Shown here: piece after piece, positions 37,801 through 46,295 of the stretch
How positions within the stretch are numbered: the first letter of the stretch is position 1
Layout of the letters: every line of letters starts with the position of its first letter
Assembly (NCBI RefSeq): GCF_000021305.1
Contig: NC_011772.1
Coordinates: forward strand, 3,138,001 to 3,202,000
From: Bacillus cereus G9842
GTDB lineage: Bacteria; Bacillota; Bacilli; Bacillales; Bacillaceae_G
Reading direction: 5' to 3'
Length of the DNA stretch: 64,000 nucleotides
Program-made: the position numbers and the translations under genes
The notes under the pieces: model-generated
Seen by the model: only the letters and a program-made list of their open reading frames with translations
Told to the model about the DNA's origin: nothing
The model's database searches: none

Positions 37801-38282
37801 ACAAGAAGTAATGTTACTTGCTGGTTAGTTGGTAAAGTATGTAATTGTCCCTCTATATAGTTCGGATTCTCTCTTGTTAACTCTCTAAGAAAAACATCTG
37901 CTTCATTCACATAACTTGAAATACTGGATAAATATTTACATGCGATTGCTACAAGTTTGTCCAAAGGAAGTGCACTTTTTTCTAAATAAATCTTCATTTT
38001 AGAAAAACTGACATGCGCAAAACGGACTACAAGAACATTTAATAATTGCTCCTCGAGTATATGGTAAAATAATCGAAAAAAATCCGGATCTTGTTTATGC
38101 ACTTTCCTAAAATCGTTTATAAATCGCTCCGCAAAATCGCTTCTTTTTTGATCACGAATTGTCGTTAGTTGAATATCTTTTAAAATCCCTTCTTCTTTTG
38201 TCTGTAAATATCGTTGTGATAATTGTTTCTGTTCTTCTGTCATATTAATATATTGAAACAACTCAGATGTACTAGTAGTCAA
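34869..38282 (-). CDS. Large HEAT-repeat protein with C-terminal DUF4132
   Basis: About 1,137 residues from a TTG at 38282 behind a GGGGGG site; the frame is open to 38372. The protein is mostly alpha-helical, with HEAT-like segments (for example LIESLGDSSKKMRESVVKLL and AADAVRALGLSSSKLALMSI). The C-terminal 350 residues carry the DUF4132 pattern: RYWSHNAWKSVFMDNPIMKQ, LIWGEYKEGKLLNAFRYAEG, FGTVIGFVHPLEL, and PFLQIERPVFVVEENDESAI. No signal peptide or membrane segment. DUF4132 is found in MolR-like proteins of unknown function. Monocistronic; a DnaD-like gene lies just upstream. Confidence 0.82.
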   Translation of the reverse strand: MTTSTSELFQYINMTEEQKQLSQRYLQTKEEGILKDIQLTTIRDQKRSDFAERFINDFRKVHKQDPDFFRLFYHILEEQLLNVLVVRFAHVSFSKMKIYLEKSALPLDKLVAIACKYLSSISSYVNEADVFLRELTRENPNYIEGQLHTLPTNQQVTLLLVMFDVDYEKFRTYSSLLNERLEEHTEFILKLLGEKEKVEAVKRYLKGKDESEVFIGWNLPEHIWRLLFCVHKYSDVARRYIEILAKKNVWGFINYATRYMCHTLGQSQNYKKTGSVNRETYEEIQSFCTQFWISKERFFAHRLRQHDLNSEDFCKTYEYELLCFMLEGNPEFIQQTLQYVSKMNYLIIARTLAEKGYELNRGKMREEFFVAALQIKLSTLRDTYCDYLLGKLSLEDIKQILKNPKYRSMYWGMPVLEVALLWDIDDVAKREAVLTLQFGDDDSVNLYELLYECSVRGVEPKQVLEDLLSYGLSKEKLIAYAVEEAACYSEERNKAKEALVCVIVKEQAYIIERFDEYSAMAKAYILEELAKDNMVKMRPILIESLGDSSKKMRESVVKLLSKDVEAAADVAVELHNKKKIVRENVMKILIEYKLEKYTKLVQEALQESKNESFAGKFSFLFQTEEEKIEELCARILTEQTRNSLLQLIGDEPQIRLRDSNEIADAAIPLAYLQQYISDAVIEKKETAEVIGRALNEEDLKEYVQTIYQIWISQDADVKKRGILSLYGMYSDDKMVDILIKQIDEWVLQMRGKIAADAVRALGLSSSKLALMSIHAIAFKYKHKQVRNAAKEALSLAAKTRGITEEELEDQLVPDLGFTIHGEKIIDFGNRSFTAILTTESKIELETEEGKRMKSLPKPNAKDDVEKAEEAKKELASLKKELRTTLSMQKQRLEAALSLKRYWSHNAWKSVFMDNPIMKQFSISLIWGEYKEGKLLNAFRYAEGGVFCTIDGKSYELSFGTVIGFVHPLELSGAEKELWKEQLESAGIVQPFLQIERPVFVVEENDESAIERFGGILVNGRLLFGKMTKLGWIRGSVQDGGVYYTFYKEDTRTGLGAELSFSGAPIGYEDEEDVCVFDIQFYKAGTVNHGSYEYDEIDDERRIVPKEVDKRFFSEMLYDVQVATGANLGHNESRRSKR

Positions 38283-38393
38283 ACTTTGTACCCCCCGCAT
38301 CTTTTTATCTATTATAAAAATACCCTTATTTAATGGTAGTATAGCATAAATCTCACAAAAACGAACATACATTCTATGTTAAGTTAATGTAAA

Positions 38394-39170
38394 TTAAAAT
38401 ACACTACTCAAAATACATTTCCTTCTCTCTAAACTTCCCATTACGCACTTCTCCCCACTAAAATCCTTTAATTTTTCACTACACCAATTCCTCAAAATCC
38501 CCTTCACATAAACTAACGTTTTCTTATTATTTTCAAACGCAATTTTAAGTGCCTCTAACACTTTCTCTCCAGAAAGTCTTTGTATCCAATTCTTCAATTC
38601 CTTCACAATATATGGGGATAAACTACTAATATTTTGTTCATAAAACTTATAAACTTCACTATTTGGAACGCCCTCTTCTATGGTTTCTATCTCTTCCTCT
38701 TCTTTTTTCTCTTCAATAACTACTTGTGAACTACTATTATCCTCTTCTTCTGGCATACCAAAATGCTGCAATAATAATGGAATCGTGTATTCTTCTTCAA
38801 GGCATTTACGTAAAAATATATGTATGAACTCATTACTTTTTACAGTCTTTAACTCACGTAATACGCACTTCTCCACATTCGCATTTGAAATAGGGTTATA
38901 GTGTAACCAGTTTATTATGAATACCTCTTTCGTTTTCGTATCATATAGAATCTTTCCATACTCAACAAACCTGTTTAGCAGCTTCTCAACAGTCTCCATA
39001 CTATAACCTGTTTCAAGCTCTGCCACACGCTTCGGTAATATGTAAATACCACATTGCTTTGTTTTCGTACCAGTTAACAAATATATGTAAAAATAACGCT
39101 CCTCTGGCGTTAAATCTAATATGAATTCATCTTGCCAAAAGTTCACCTGCACATTACGGTATACCGCCAT
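38394..39170 (-). CDS. DnaD-like replication-initiation domain protein
   Basis: 258 residues from the ATG at 39170 behind GGAGGG; the frame is open to 39254 without a ribosome binding site. The N-terminal winged helix reads MAVYRNVQVNFWQDEFILDL then LTPEERYFYIYLLTGTKTKQCGIYILP, as in phage replisome organisers and chromosomal DnaD-like proteins. A Glu-rich linker (EEKKEEEEIETIEE) separates it from a C-terminal DnaD fold with YEQNISSLSPYIVKELKNWI and the YVKGILRNW signature. In Bacillus such proteins act in primosome loading; whether this one is chromosomal or prophage-derived is unclear. Confidence 0.82.
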   Translation of the reverse strand: MAVYRNVQVNFWQDEFILDLTPEERYFYIYLLTGTKTKQCGIYILPKRVAELETGYSMETVEKLLNRFVEYGKILYDTKTKEVFIINWLHYNPISNANVEKCVLRELKTVKSNEFIHIFLRKCLEEEYTIPLLLQHFGMPEEEDNSSSQVVIEEKKEEEEIETIEEGVPNSEVYKFYEQNISSLSPYIVKELKNWIQRLSGEKVLEALKIAFENNKKTLVYVKGILRNWCSEKLKDFSGEKCVMGSLERRKCILSSVF

Positions 39171-39254
39171 ATGTTTCCCTCCACTCTTTGCTAGTAAATA
39201 GGAAAATTTTAATCCTTCATTATAAAGATAGGCATGCGGGAATAGTTTTGGCAT

Positions 39255-39526
39255 TCGAATTACAATTTTTTTACTACTACAACGCCGGTTTCATTTTTTC
39301 GCGCTTGTTTTGTTCTTGTAGTTGTTTTTGTTTTTTCTTAGTGATTTATTACTTGGTAGGGGCTTATGAGGGGCTTGGAAGGGCATTCTACATTACAATC
39401 TATCAAATACAATTTTTTCTTCCTACTAAATAGGAGCTATTCCAAATTATTATTTTGGATAGCTCCTTTCAAATTCTTCTTATTTTTTACTTCTACCAAT
39501 GTCAGCTTCTACATACAATTTCTTCT
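39255..39526. other. Intergenic region without a supported gene
   Basis: Apart from the terminator at 39432-39467 nothing coding is seen. Frames on the plus strand here are short, Phe-rich and lack ribosome binding sites. Confidence 0.5.
39432..39467. terminator. Terminator hairpin
   Basis: AGGAGCTAT-CCAAA / TTTGG-ATAGCTCCT followed by TTT; which transcript it serves is unclear. Confidence 0.65.
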
Positions 39527-39619
39527 GCTATTTGCGGGCAGTAACACTCTCATTTCAAAATTCGGTGAATAAACTGCTCGATTGCAATGCGAGTGACCCT
39601 CACTGATTAAAGTTTCATT
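39527..39619. repeat. Dispersed intergenic repeat (GGGCAGTAA ... CCTCACTGAT element), copy 1
   Basis: Starts GCTATTTGCGGGCAGTAA and ends CCTCACTGATTAAAGTTTCA-TTTTAT. The copy at 53713-53798 starts GCTACTTTTGGGCAGTAA and ends CCTCACTGATGGAAGTTTCA-CTTTAT. Both lie at the 3' end of a leftward gene. This looks like one of the short bcr-type repeats of the B. cereus group. Confidence 0.6.
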
Positions 39620-41419
39620 TTATTTTTGCATTGAATCTAACATCTTCACAATAAAGGCAGCTGCCTGACCACGAGTTGCTGTGCCTCGAGGATCAAACTC
39701 ATTATTTCCAATACCATTAACTACCTTTAGACTGTATAATCGTTGAACCGATTCTTTGTATGTTATTAAATGCTTATCTGTAAATGGTAATGCTACTAAC
39801 TCACCTGTAATTCCTTTATATCGTAATGCTTTGTCAATCATAATAGATACTTCTTCACGAGTAATTGGTGAGTTAGGATCAAAAATCCCTTCACCACGAC
39901 CATTAATAATTCCTGCACTTGCACAATGTTTAATACCGTCATGAAGTGATGGATGTGCCTCATTAATATCTACAAATGACTTATTTCCCTCTGGTAGTTT
40001 AAGAGCATTCGAGATTAATTTCGCAAACTCCGCTCTCGTTACATTTCGATATGGCGCAAATACACCATTACCTTCGCCTTGCATAATACCTAGACTGTTT
40101 AATTTACGAATATGCCCTTCAAACCAGCCACCTGTAATATCATCTTTTGGTTTTTGTACTTCTTCCTTTGGCTTTTGTACTTCTTCCTTTGGTACATTGT
40201 AGTTAATTTTAATCCAACTTGGGTCATAGAAAATCCATTCTCCATTACCTACTTTATACCAACCATTTTTAACCGCTAATACTTTGTAACGATCTCCGTT
40301 TGAAGCTTTACGTACAACACGATGTTCAATACCCGCATCACTACGTACATTGATGCCACTACCATTTACCACTAGTTCCATGCTAGGTTCAGCTGGATTA
40401 TTTTCATTTGGATTAAATGAGTCATTTTTATCTTGTAAAGGCGTATCAATCTGCGCATTTATATTTGCATACCACTGAATTCCTTGTACGAAACCAGCCC
40501 AATTACCACGTGAAATTAAAATGTCAGGACATTTTTTCCCGCTCCATTGTTGATGCTTGTAAATATGATCTGCACCAATTCCTTCTTTGTTCATTAAATA
40601 ACCTGCAAGTCGTTTTGCATTTTCTAATGCTTTATTGTAATCACCATCTTGGTTAACCGCGATCTCGATACCGATAGATTCCCTGTTTCCTGATCCATCT
40701 CCATCTCCTGCATGCCAACCATTTTCGTTTGTTGGTAAGTGTTGATAAATTTGTTTATCGTCTACAGTAAAATGCCATGAAGCTGTTCGGAAAGTGCCTT
40801 CAGTTGCTTGCTTGTATAAATATTTCGCATGATTTTCAGCATTAGCACCAGCGGCTGTATTTGCGGTCTCATGAATTGTAATGTAACGTGCTTTCATCGG
40901 ATTTGCAGGACGAATATCAGGATTTCCTGCCGGAACAATCCACTCCACAAATGGAACTCCTGCAAGTGTTCCATATTTCTTCGTACTCTGTGCGCTATAT
41001 TGAATACCTCTTGGCTTTGCAACAGGTTTCATTTGACGATCAGACCCATCATTTCGACCATCTACAGATTCAAATGCCTTTTCAATGTTTGAAATAGCTT
41101 CCTTTTCTGCTACTTGTCCCTTCTTAGCATCTTGCATTTTGTTTAATTCTTCTGTTTCATCATGTTTATGCTTATATTCTTCTAAAAGCATTTTTTCATT
41201 TTCAGATACTTCTGCTTCGTTAATTTGTACATGATTAGGAACTTCCAACTTGAAATTAGAATAATTTAATCCGCTCGATCCGTATTCTCCTTGGGCAATA
41301 TTAAGTTGATCAGTTTGAGAGTTGTTTATCTCTTCTGCTGATACTGATAAAGGTACGCTCCCTAAAATCACTAGACTTGTTGATAGTGCGATTACTTGTT
41401 GTTTGATTGTCTTATTCAT
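39620..41419 (-). CDS. N-acetylmuramoyl-L-alanine amidase with SH3b and three SLH domains
   Basis: Secreted peptidoglycan hydrolase of about 599 residues from the ATG at 41419. A signal peptide (MNKTIKQQVIALSTSLVILG ... VSA) is followed by an acidic linker, an Amidase_2 domain (ARYITIHETANTAAG with the first zinc His, SWHFTVDD, ESIGIEIAVN, and KHQQWSGKKCPD), an SH3b domain (GSGINVRSDAGIEHRVVRKA) and three S-layer homology repeats (TGGWFEGHIRKLNSLGIMQG, then HDGIKHCASAGIINGRGEGI, then YKESVQRLYSLKVVNGIGNN). It should cut the amide bond between MurNAc and L-Ala while bound to pyruvylated wall polymer. The ribosome binding site is separated from the start by a hairpin. Confidence 0.93.
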   Translation of the reverse strand: MNKTIKQQVIALSTSLVILGSVPLSVSAEEINNSQTDQLNIAQGEYGSSGLNYSNFKLEVPNHVQINEAEVSENEKMLLEEYKHKHDETEELNKMQDAKKGQVAEKEAISNIEKAFESVDGRNDGSDRQMKPVAKPRGIQYSAQSTKKYGTLAGVPFVEWIVPAGNPDIRPANPMKARYITIHETANTAAGANAENHAKYLYKQATEGTFRTASWHFTVDDKQIYQHLPTNENGWHAGDGDGSGNRESIGIEIAVNQDGDYNKALENAKRLAGYLMNKEGIGADHIYKHQQWSGKKCPDILISRGNWAGFVQGIQWYANINAQIDTPLQDKNDSFNPNENNPAEPSMELVVNGSGINVRSDAGIEHRVVRKASNGDRYKVLAVKNGWYKVGNGEWIFYDPSWIKINYNVPKEEVQKPKEEVQKPKDDITGGWFEGHIRKLNSLGIMQGEGNGVFAPYRNVTRAEFAKLISNALKLPEGNKSFVDINEAHPSLHDGIKHCASAGIINGRGEGIFDPNSPITREEVSIMIDKALRYKGITGELVALPFTDKHLITYKESVQRLYSLKVVNGIGNNEFDPRGTATRGQAAAFIVKMLDSMQK

Positions 41420-41429
41420 TATTATAATA

Positions 41430-41460
41430 GATACATACACATTCCCGCCGTGTATGTATC
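41430..41460 (-). promoter_or_regulatory. Hairpin between ribosome binding site and start of the SLH amidase gene
   Basis: GATACATACAC / GTGTATGTATC, perfect 11-bp arms with a nine-base loop GGCGGGAAT on the minus strand. GGGAGG lies four bases before it (41470-41465) and the ATG ten bases after it. If folded, the effective distance between binding site and start is about 14 bases; if unfolded, 45. Confidence 0.75.
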
Positions 41461-41464
41461 TCAA

Positions 41465-41699
41465 CCTCCCTTTATTGTCACATTAATTTTTTAAAATATG
41501 AATCTACTATGTACTTCTAATACATTTTCTTTTTATTTATATATTTACATTACTATATTTTATACCCATTAAGAAAATATTTATATGTCATCCCTACAGA
41601 TGAATTTCATCTAACATACTTTTTATAAAATTCGTCAACAAACATTATTTTACAACTAATTACAAATGCCGTCAAAATAATCAATTTAAACTTAAACAA
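41465..41699. other. AT-rich upstream region of the amidase gene
   Basis: Holds the promoter of the leftward amidase gene; no gene or clear hairpin seen. Confidence 0.45.
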
Positions 41700-41882
41700 A
41701 TGACTGGCACACAAATTTATATAAATTGGGATGGCGTGTTAGTAGACGACATGTTAAATGATGAGGGCAACCAATTCGCAATGTACTACTTTAACAATAA
41801 GGATGAGTGGAAGTATATAGATGATTACTCAGGTATTTTTACAGACGATGGAGAAACTCTCTACCACGTGCAAGTTACTTGA
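41700..41882 (+). CDS. Small hypothetical ORF or gene fragment
   Basis: 60 codons ending in EWKYIDDYSGIFTDDGETLYH followed by VQVT. The composition is protein-like (acidic, aromatic), but no ribosome binding site precedes the ATG, and stop codons close the frame directly upstream. It is more likely the C-terminal remnant of a larger gene than an active gene. Family not recognised. Confidence 0.35.
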   Translation: MTGTQIYINWDGVLVDDMLNDEGNQFAMYYFNNKDEWKYIDDYSGIFTDDGETLYHVQVT

Positions 41883-41964
41883 GAAAATTATTTCAAATTA
41901 AAAGAAGTTATTGATAATAGCTATAATTTTTGGAAAGACAACTTACAAAATATATAATTATAAC

Positions 41965-41998
41965 AAGTCGATTTCTTATTTTAATAAGGAATCGACTT
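41965..41998. terminator. Terminator hairpin beyond the tetR stop
   Basis: AAGTCGATT-CTTATT / AATAAG-AATCGACTT; serves the leftward tetR gene or the rightward fragment. Confidence 0.65.
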
Positions 41999-42038
41999 TC
42001 TTAATATTTAATTTGCTGATTAACATCTCACTCAAAAA

Positions 42039-42620
42039 TTATTTTACTAACGATACTATTATAGATACCGAATTATCTATAACGGAACGTTCTGGGCGTG
42101 ATTTCATTAACACTGTTAATCCAATTAAGGACGTGACTAATGTTTGCGCTAATGCTTTAGCGTTCAAATCACTTTGTAGTTCTCCTGATCGAATTCCTTT
42201 CATGATTAATTCTTGAAAAATAACTGCAAGATACATTTGGTGTTCTCTAGTCAGTACTTCAAACTTTTCATTATGAGGAGCAAGCTCAACCATTGTGTTA
42301 ATACAAAAACAGCCTTTACTGAACTCTTTTTTATATTCCTCTTCCACCATATTTTCAAAAAACATCTGAATTGCTTCTTTTACAGATTGTTCGTTTTGAA
42401 GTTTTGTTCGTATACGAGCCGCATGTAAATTTGTGTATCTCCTTAATGCCGCTTCAAATAAGCCCTCTTTATCACCAAAAGCTGAATATAAACTCGGTTT
42501 TTGTATTTCCATTCTTGCAGTTAGATCACTTAATGAAGTAGCAGCGTATCCTTTCTCCCAAAAAAGTTGCATAGCAGCATCCAAAGCTTTTTCTTCATCA
42601 AATTCGCGTAGTCGAGCCAT
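42039..42620 (-). CDS. TetR-family transcriptional repressor
   Basis: 193 residues. The N-terminal helix-turn-helix is typical: REFDEEKALDAAMQLFWEKG followed by YAATSLSDLTARMEIQKPSLYSAFGDKEGLFEAAL. The C-terminal part resembles the AcrR/NemR-like ligand domain, with a Cys pair (FSKGCFCINTM near residue 105) that might sense electrophiles or oxidants, by analogy with NemR and related repressors. It is divergent from the MFS gene and probably represses it through the palindrome at 42788-42815. Confidence 0.9.
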   Translation of the reverse strand: MARLREFDEEKALDAAMQLFWEKGYAATSLSDLTARMEIQKPSLYSAFGDKEGLFEAALRRYTNLHAARIRTKLQNEQSVKEAIQMFFENMVEEEYKKEFSKGCFCINTMVELAPHNEKFEVLTREHQMYLAVIFQELIMKGIRSGELQSDLNAKALAQTLVTSLIGLTVLMKSRPERSVIDNSVSIIVSLVK

Positions 42621-42787
42621 TTAAAAATATCCCCTTCCTCTACATTTTCAGATTATAAACTAACACTTTATGTACCAATCAGTATATTATATATCGTATT
42701 AAATTATAAACGATGTGTCAAAGAAAATGGAATTAAATCAAAAGAAACTTGACATATATATTTACTCAAGATTATATTTTACTTACA

Positions 42788-42815
42788 AAATAACATACCG
42801 TTCGGTACGTTATTT
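42788..42815. promoter_or_regulatory. TetR-type palindromic operator
   Basis: AAATAACATACCG, TT, CGGTACGTTATTT: 13-bp arms with one mismatch, 27 bases before the MFS start. A weaker relative, GTACCAATCAGTAT, lies near 42671-42684 by the tetR promoter. Confidence 0.75.
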
Positions 42816-42842
42816 ACAACAATACAAAATGGAGCTGATTTT

Positions 42843-44093
42843 ATGAATAGCAAGGAAAAGATGATGACCACTCTTAAACATAATGATCCCCAGTTACATT
42901 CACCTATTAGCACAAACATGTCCCGCTACATGACTCTATTATTCGCAATAGCTTGCGGGATGGCGGTGGCAAATATATATTTCGCTCATCCGCTACTTGA
43001 TTCTTTATCAAATGAATTTAAGATTAGTCATTCAACTATCGGTATTGTGATTACTATTACTCAAGTTTGTTATGCAATCGGATTACTTTTATTAGTTCCA
43101 CTTGGTGACTTATTAAACCAAAAAAGACTCATTATTGTTCAAATGGTTTTATCCGTTATCGCTTTAATTGTAATTGGGACCGCTCCCTCGGCCATCGTAC
43201 TTTTTATAGGTATGGCCTTAGTAGGAATTCTTGCAACAGTTACGCAAACACTCGTCGCATACGCATCAATTTTAGCAAATCCAGCAGAACGTGGACGCAT
43301 AGTAGGTTTCGTTACAAGCGGCGTTGTAATAGGCATTCTCCTTGCGCGTACATTTGCAGGCGCATTAACAGACTTAGCTGGATGGCGGTCCGTTTATCTC
43401 ACTTCCGCTACCCTTATACTATTCGTAACTGTTTTGTTATATCGTAATTTACCTACTCTTGGACAGAGCAGAATGACAACTATGCCTTACCGGAAGTTAA
43501 TACGTTCTGTACTCTTATTATTTATAGAAGAACGACTCTTACGCATTCGCGGAATATTAGCATTGCTCATTTTCACTTCATTCAGTATTTTATGGACTTC
43601 TTTAGTATTACCTCTAAGTGCTACACCACATAATCTTTCACATACAGCTATTGGTGCGTTCGGCCTTGCTGGAGTTGCAGGTGCATTAGCTGCTACTAAA
43701 GCTGGACAATTAGCTGATAAAGGATTAGGACAAAGAACAACTGGCATAGCTTTATCTTTATTAGTACTTTCATGGCTCCTAATTAAATCTATTAATCACT
43801 CTCTATTATTACTAATTTTCGGCATTATCCTCTTAGATTTAGCGGTGCAAGCTGTACATGTCACCAATCAAAGTATGCTGTTCACAGTGCGTCCCGAAGC
43901 CAGAAGTCGACTTACTGCCAGTTACATGATTTTTTATTCTATCGGTAGTGCAACAGGTGCAATTCTTTCAACAAATACGTATGCAAAATATGGTTGGGAT
44001 GGCGTATGCATATTAGGTGTATCTATTAGTGCTTGTGCTCTTTTATTTTGGATAATAACCTTGCGGCGATCATCACAGCTGAACGAAGAATAA
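42843..44093 (+). CDS. MFS transporter (DHA1-type, 12 segments)
   Basis: 416 residues with about 12 membrane segments. Motif A is visible as LGDLLNQKRLIIV near residue 95, and LADKGLGQRTTG in the second half is its counterpart. It begins with a hydrophilic stretch of about 30 residues, then FAIACGMAVANIYFAHPLLD, a pattern common to sugar/drug efflux members such as YfcJ/NepI-like proteins. Substrate unknown. Divergent tetR and the operator directly upstream suggest drug- or electrophile-inducible efflux. Confidence 0.88.
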   Translation: MNSKEKMMTTLKHNDPQLHSPISTNMSRYMTLLFAIACGMAVANIYFAHPLLDSLSNEFKISHSTIGIVITITQVCYAIGLLLLVPLGDLLNQKRLIIVQMVLSVIALIVIGTAPSAIVLFIGMALVGILATVTQTLVAYASILANPAERGRIVGFVTSGVVIGILLARTFAGALTDLAGWRSVYLTSATLILFVTVLLYRNLPTLGQSRMTTMPYRKLIRSVLLLFIEERLLRIRGILALLIFTSFSILWTSLVLPLSATPHNLSHTAIGAFGLAGVAGALAATKAGQLADKGLGQRTTGIALSLLVLSWLLIKSINHSLLLLIFGIILLDLAVQAVHVTNQSMLFTVRPEARSRLTASYMIFYSIGSATGAILSTNTYAKYGWDGVCILGVSISACALLFWIITLRRSSQLNEE

Positions 44094-44159
44094 TTCATTT
44101 ATGATTAATACGTGTTTTTCTACAAGACTATAGAATAGCATTTATTTTTTAACACAAAT

Positions 44160-44190
44160 CAACGGCATTTTCATATAAAAAATGCCGTTG
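44160..44190 (+). terminator. Terminator of the MFS gene
   Basis: CAACGGCATTTT / AAAATGCCGTTG perfect 12-bp arms, seven-base loop. Confidence 0.75.
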
Positions 44191-44237
44191 ATTCACAATT
44201 TCATAATAAGAGATCCTATACTATCGAAATACATCTA

Positions 44238-44696
44238 TTACAAATTCCCTTTAACGTTTTCAACAATTTCGTTTATCGTATTTCGATCAAACTTATCACT
44301 AATTTCGTATGGCTCACGATCTTCTACTAATTGTACGCCGACGATATCGTTGCGATTTTTACTATATTGCACTTCAATAATAGACCCACGCTCTATTTGT
44401 TTCCAAACGAGACTTGCTTCATCTTTATTATCTAAAATAATACAGTCCTCAATATTTTCATCAATTCCAATTAACTTATTATCATCCATATATCCAATCT
44501 CGTATTGTTGCCGTTCTTTCGCTTTGCCACTTACTAATATACCTTTGCTACCATATGAATAATCCATATAGTCCTTTTTCTCCGTTTGTACCGCTTTCGG
44601 CTTTTGTGCTTCAGTTTTTTCAGTAGCCCCACAACCTGTAATAAGACTGATTGGCATAACCACTATTAATACTAATCTAGTGAATTTCTTTATCAT
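44238..44696 (-). CDS. Small lipoprotein, function unknown
   Basis: 152 residues with a type II signal peptide (lipobox LITGC, Cys at residue 22) and a Lys/Glu-rich linker. The mature domain (SKGILVSGKAKERQQYEIGY ... GSIIEVQYSKNRNDIVGVQL) looks like a small beta barrel. GAGG precedes the start. Not assigned to a family. It begins the run of leftward genes of the accessory island. Confidence 0.75.
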   Translation of the reverse strand: MIKKFTRLVLIVVMPISLITGCGATEKTEAQKPKAVQTEKKDYMDYSYGSKGILVSGKAKERQQYEIGYMDDNKLIGIDENIEDCIILDNKDEASLVWKQIERGSIIEVQYSKNRNDIVGVQLVEDREPYEISDKFDRNTINEIVENVKGNL

Positions 44697-44851
44697 TTGT
44701 AACCAACCTCATATATTTAATGTAAAACTCCATTTATTACTCTATTAAAGAATAACATGATACTAAGTAAACAGAACGAAAGATAACATATTATTTACAT
44801 ACCCACACTTTAATGAAGGACCAGACCATTTAAACCTAGTCCTCCATAACT

Positions 44852-45808
44852 TTAGCTTTGCTTCACATACTTAATTGTATGAAATGACGTCTCATTAAAT
44901 AATCGCAAGTTTTCCCCATCATAATCTTGAACTTTATATGCTATTTTCTTTTTTTGAATTGTATCTTCTACACCGTCTACTAAACGTTTATTGAGATGTA
45001 AATAGATTGTAAAAGCTTCCTTATCATATTCCCAAGTGCCTTCAATATAATTCTTTTTATTTGGATACTCATCTTTACCATACGTTTCAAATGTCTTATC
45101 ACCTTTTAAAATAAGTGACATAATGAAACCGTCTGTTCCTTTGAATCCCCAATTACCAATTAATTCCACACCATCCTTCACATTCTTCATAACGTTATCC
45201 GTATTAATTCCAGCTTTCTTATCTAACTCTTTCAAATCTTTCACAGATACTGTACCGTCACCGATTTTAATATCCCCTTCAAGGTCTTTGAATGCCTTAA
45301 GCCAGTAAATATCTCCTTCTTTCACTAACTTTTCGGATTTCTCCATTAACTCTTTATCAGTCTTATCGCCTTTTTCTCTTTTTTCTTTTCGGGTGAATAC
45401 TTCATTGATTAAAGAAAAAGACTCTCTAAAATAACTAATTGCTTTTTCAAAATCCTTTTGTTGATTTACATACTCTGCAGGGGGATCTATCGACTCGAAT
45501 TTATCTAACGTTTTATTTAATTCTTTCACACTATCTACTATATCTGATTTCTTTTTCTTACCGTCAAAAACCTCTCTTGTAATATTGTTATGCTCCGCAA
45601 ACAACTTATCAAACTCTATCCCTAATTTATACACTTTATTAGGATAGTCTTCCTTTGAAACTTTTTCTTTCTTACTATTAGACTTCGATTCTTTTACTTT
45701 AGACTCTTCTGTTTTCTCCTGTTTAGAAGTGTTCGTTTTCTCAGACACTCCACAACCAAATAACAACATGACCGGAACTGCTACCCCTAGTAGTTTCTTT
45801 GTATTCAT
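44852..45808 (-). CDS. Lipoprotein with helical domain and C-terminal lipocalin-like domain
   Basis: 318 residues. The lipobox is LLFGC (Cys at residue 19), followed by a Ser/Lys/Glu-rich linker of about 35 residues. The middle is helical (PPAEYVNQQKDFEKAISYFR), a layout seen also in the lipoprotein at 5897-6451. The end (ELIGNWGFKGTDGFIMSLIL ... GTWEYDKEAFTIYLHL) has the G-x-W start of a lipocalin-like beta barrel. AAGGAG precedes the ATG. Surface-located; function unknown. Confidence 0.78.
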   Translation of the reverse strand: MNTKKLLGVAVPVMLLFGCGVSEKTNTSKQEKTEESKVKESKSNSKKEKVSKEDYPNKVYKLGIEFDKLFAEHNNITREVFDGKKKKSDIVDSVKELNKTLDKFESIDPPAEYVNQQKDFEKAISYFRESFSLINEVFTRKEKREKGDKTDKELMEKSEKLVKEGDIYWLKAFKDLEGDIKIGDGTVSVKDLKELDKKAGINTDNVMKNVKDGVELIGNWGFKGTDGFIMSLILKGDKTFETYGKDEYPNKKNYIEGTWEYDKEAFTIYLHLNKRLVDGVEDTIQKKKIAYKVQDYDGENLRLFNETSFHTIKYVKQS

Positions 45809-45864
45809 GACTGATTTCTCCTTTTACTTGAATAGATTACTCTTGCTATACCCATCCTCTTTTT

Positions 45865-46194
45865 TTATCTTGTAATTAAAATTACAATCGCAATAACTCC
45901 TAGAATCGGTCCCCAATATTCCATTTTTATAAAAAATAATGAGTGCTTTTTGTTAAACATAACTTTTTCACCAGTTTCGGCATCTATATAAACTTTCCCA
46001 TCTGGATTATTAATATATTTACCTAAATACCAAGACATAACCCCTGATATAATAAACATTACCGCCATTGGCCAACTATGGTCTTGAAAATATGTAGCGT
46101 CCCCCATTATAGATCCAAAGATAGCCTTACCCAAAAGAGTATTAATAATTACAATAATTGCGACTAAAAAACCCCAACCAGACCAAATAATCAT
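45865..46194 (-). CDS. Small membrane protein, function unknown
   Basis: 109 residues with three hydrophobic segments: WSGWGFLVAIIVIINTLLG, SWPMAVMFIISGVMSWYLG and the last 20 residues. The soluble loop between the second and third contains DAETGEKVMFNKKHSLFFI. AGGAGG precedes the ATG. Such proteins occur next to immunity genes in Bacillus, but no function is claimed. Confidence 0.72.
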   Translation of the reverse strand: MIIWSGWGFLVAIIVIINTLLGKAIFGSIMGDATYFQDHSWPMAVMFIISGVMSWYLGKYINNPDGKVYIDAETGEKVMFNKKHSLFFIKMEYWGPILGVIAIVILITR

Positions 46195-46295
46195 TTATTT
46201 CTCCTCCTAAAGCGTACAACTTTGTACTTTATGTTAATTTGAACTGCAAACGAAAATGTTTAAAAATCCGAATTTTCAGACGTCAATAATTATAT

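Noticed and set aside
39188..39572. Rightward Phe/Tyr-rich frames between the DnaD-like gene and the amidase gene
   Set aside because: No ribosome binding site, low-complexity, overlapping one another and a terminator.
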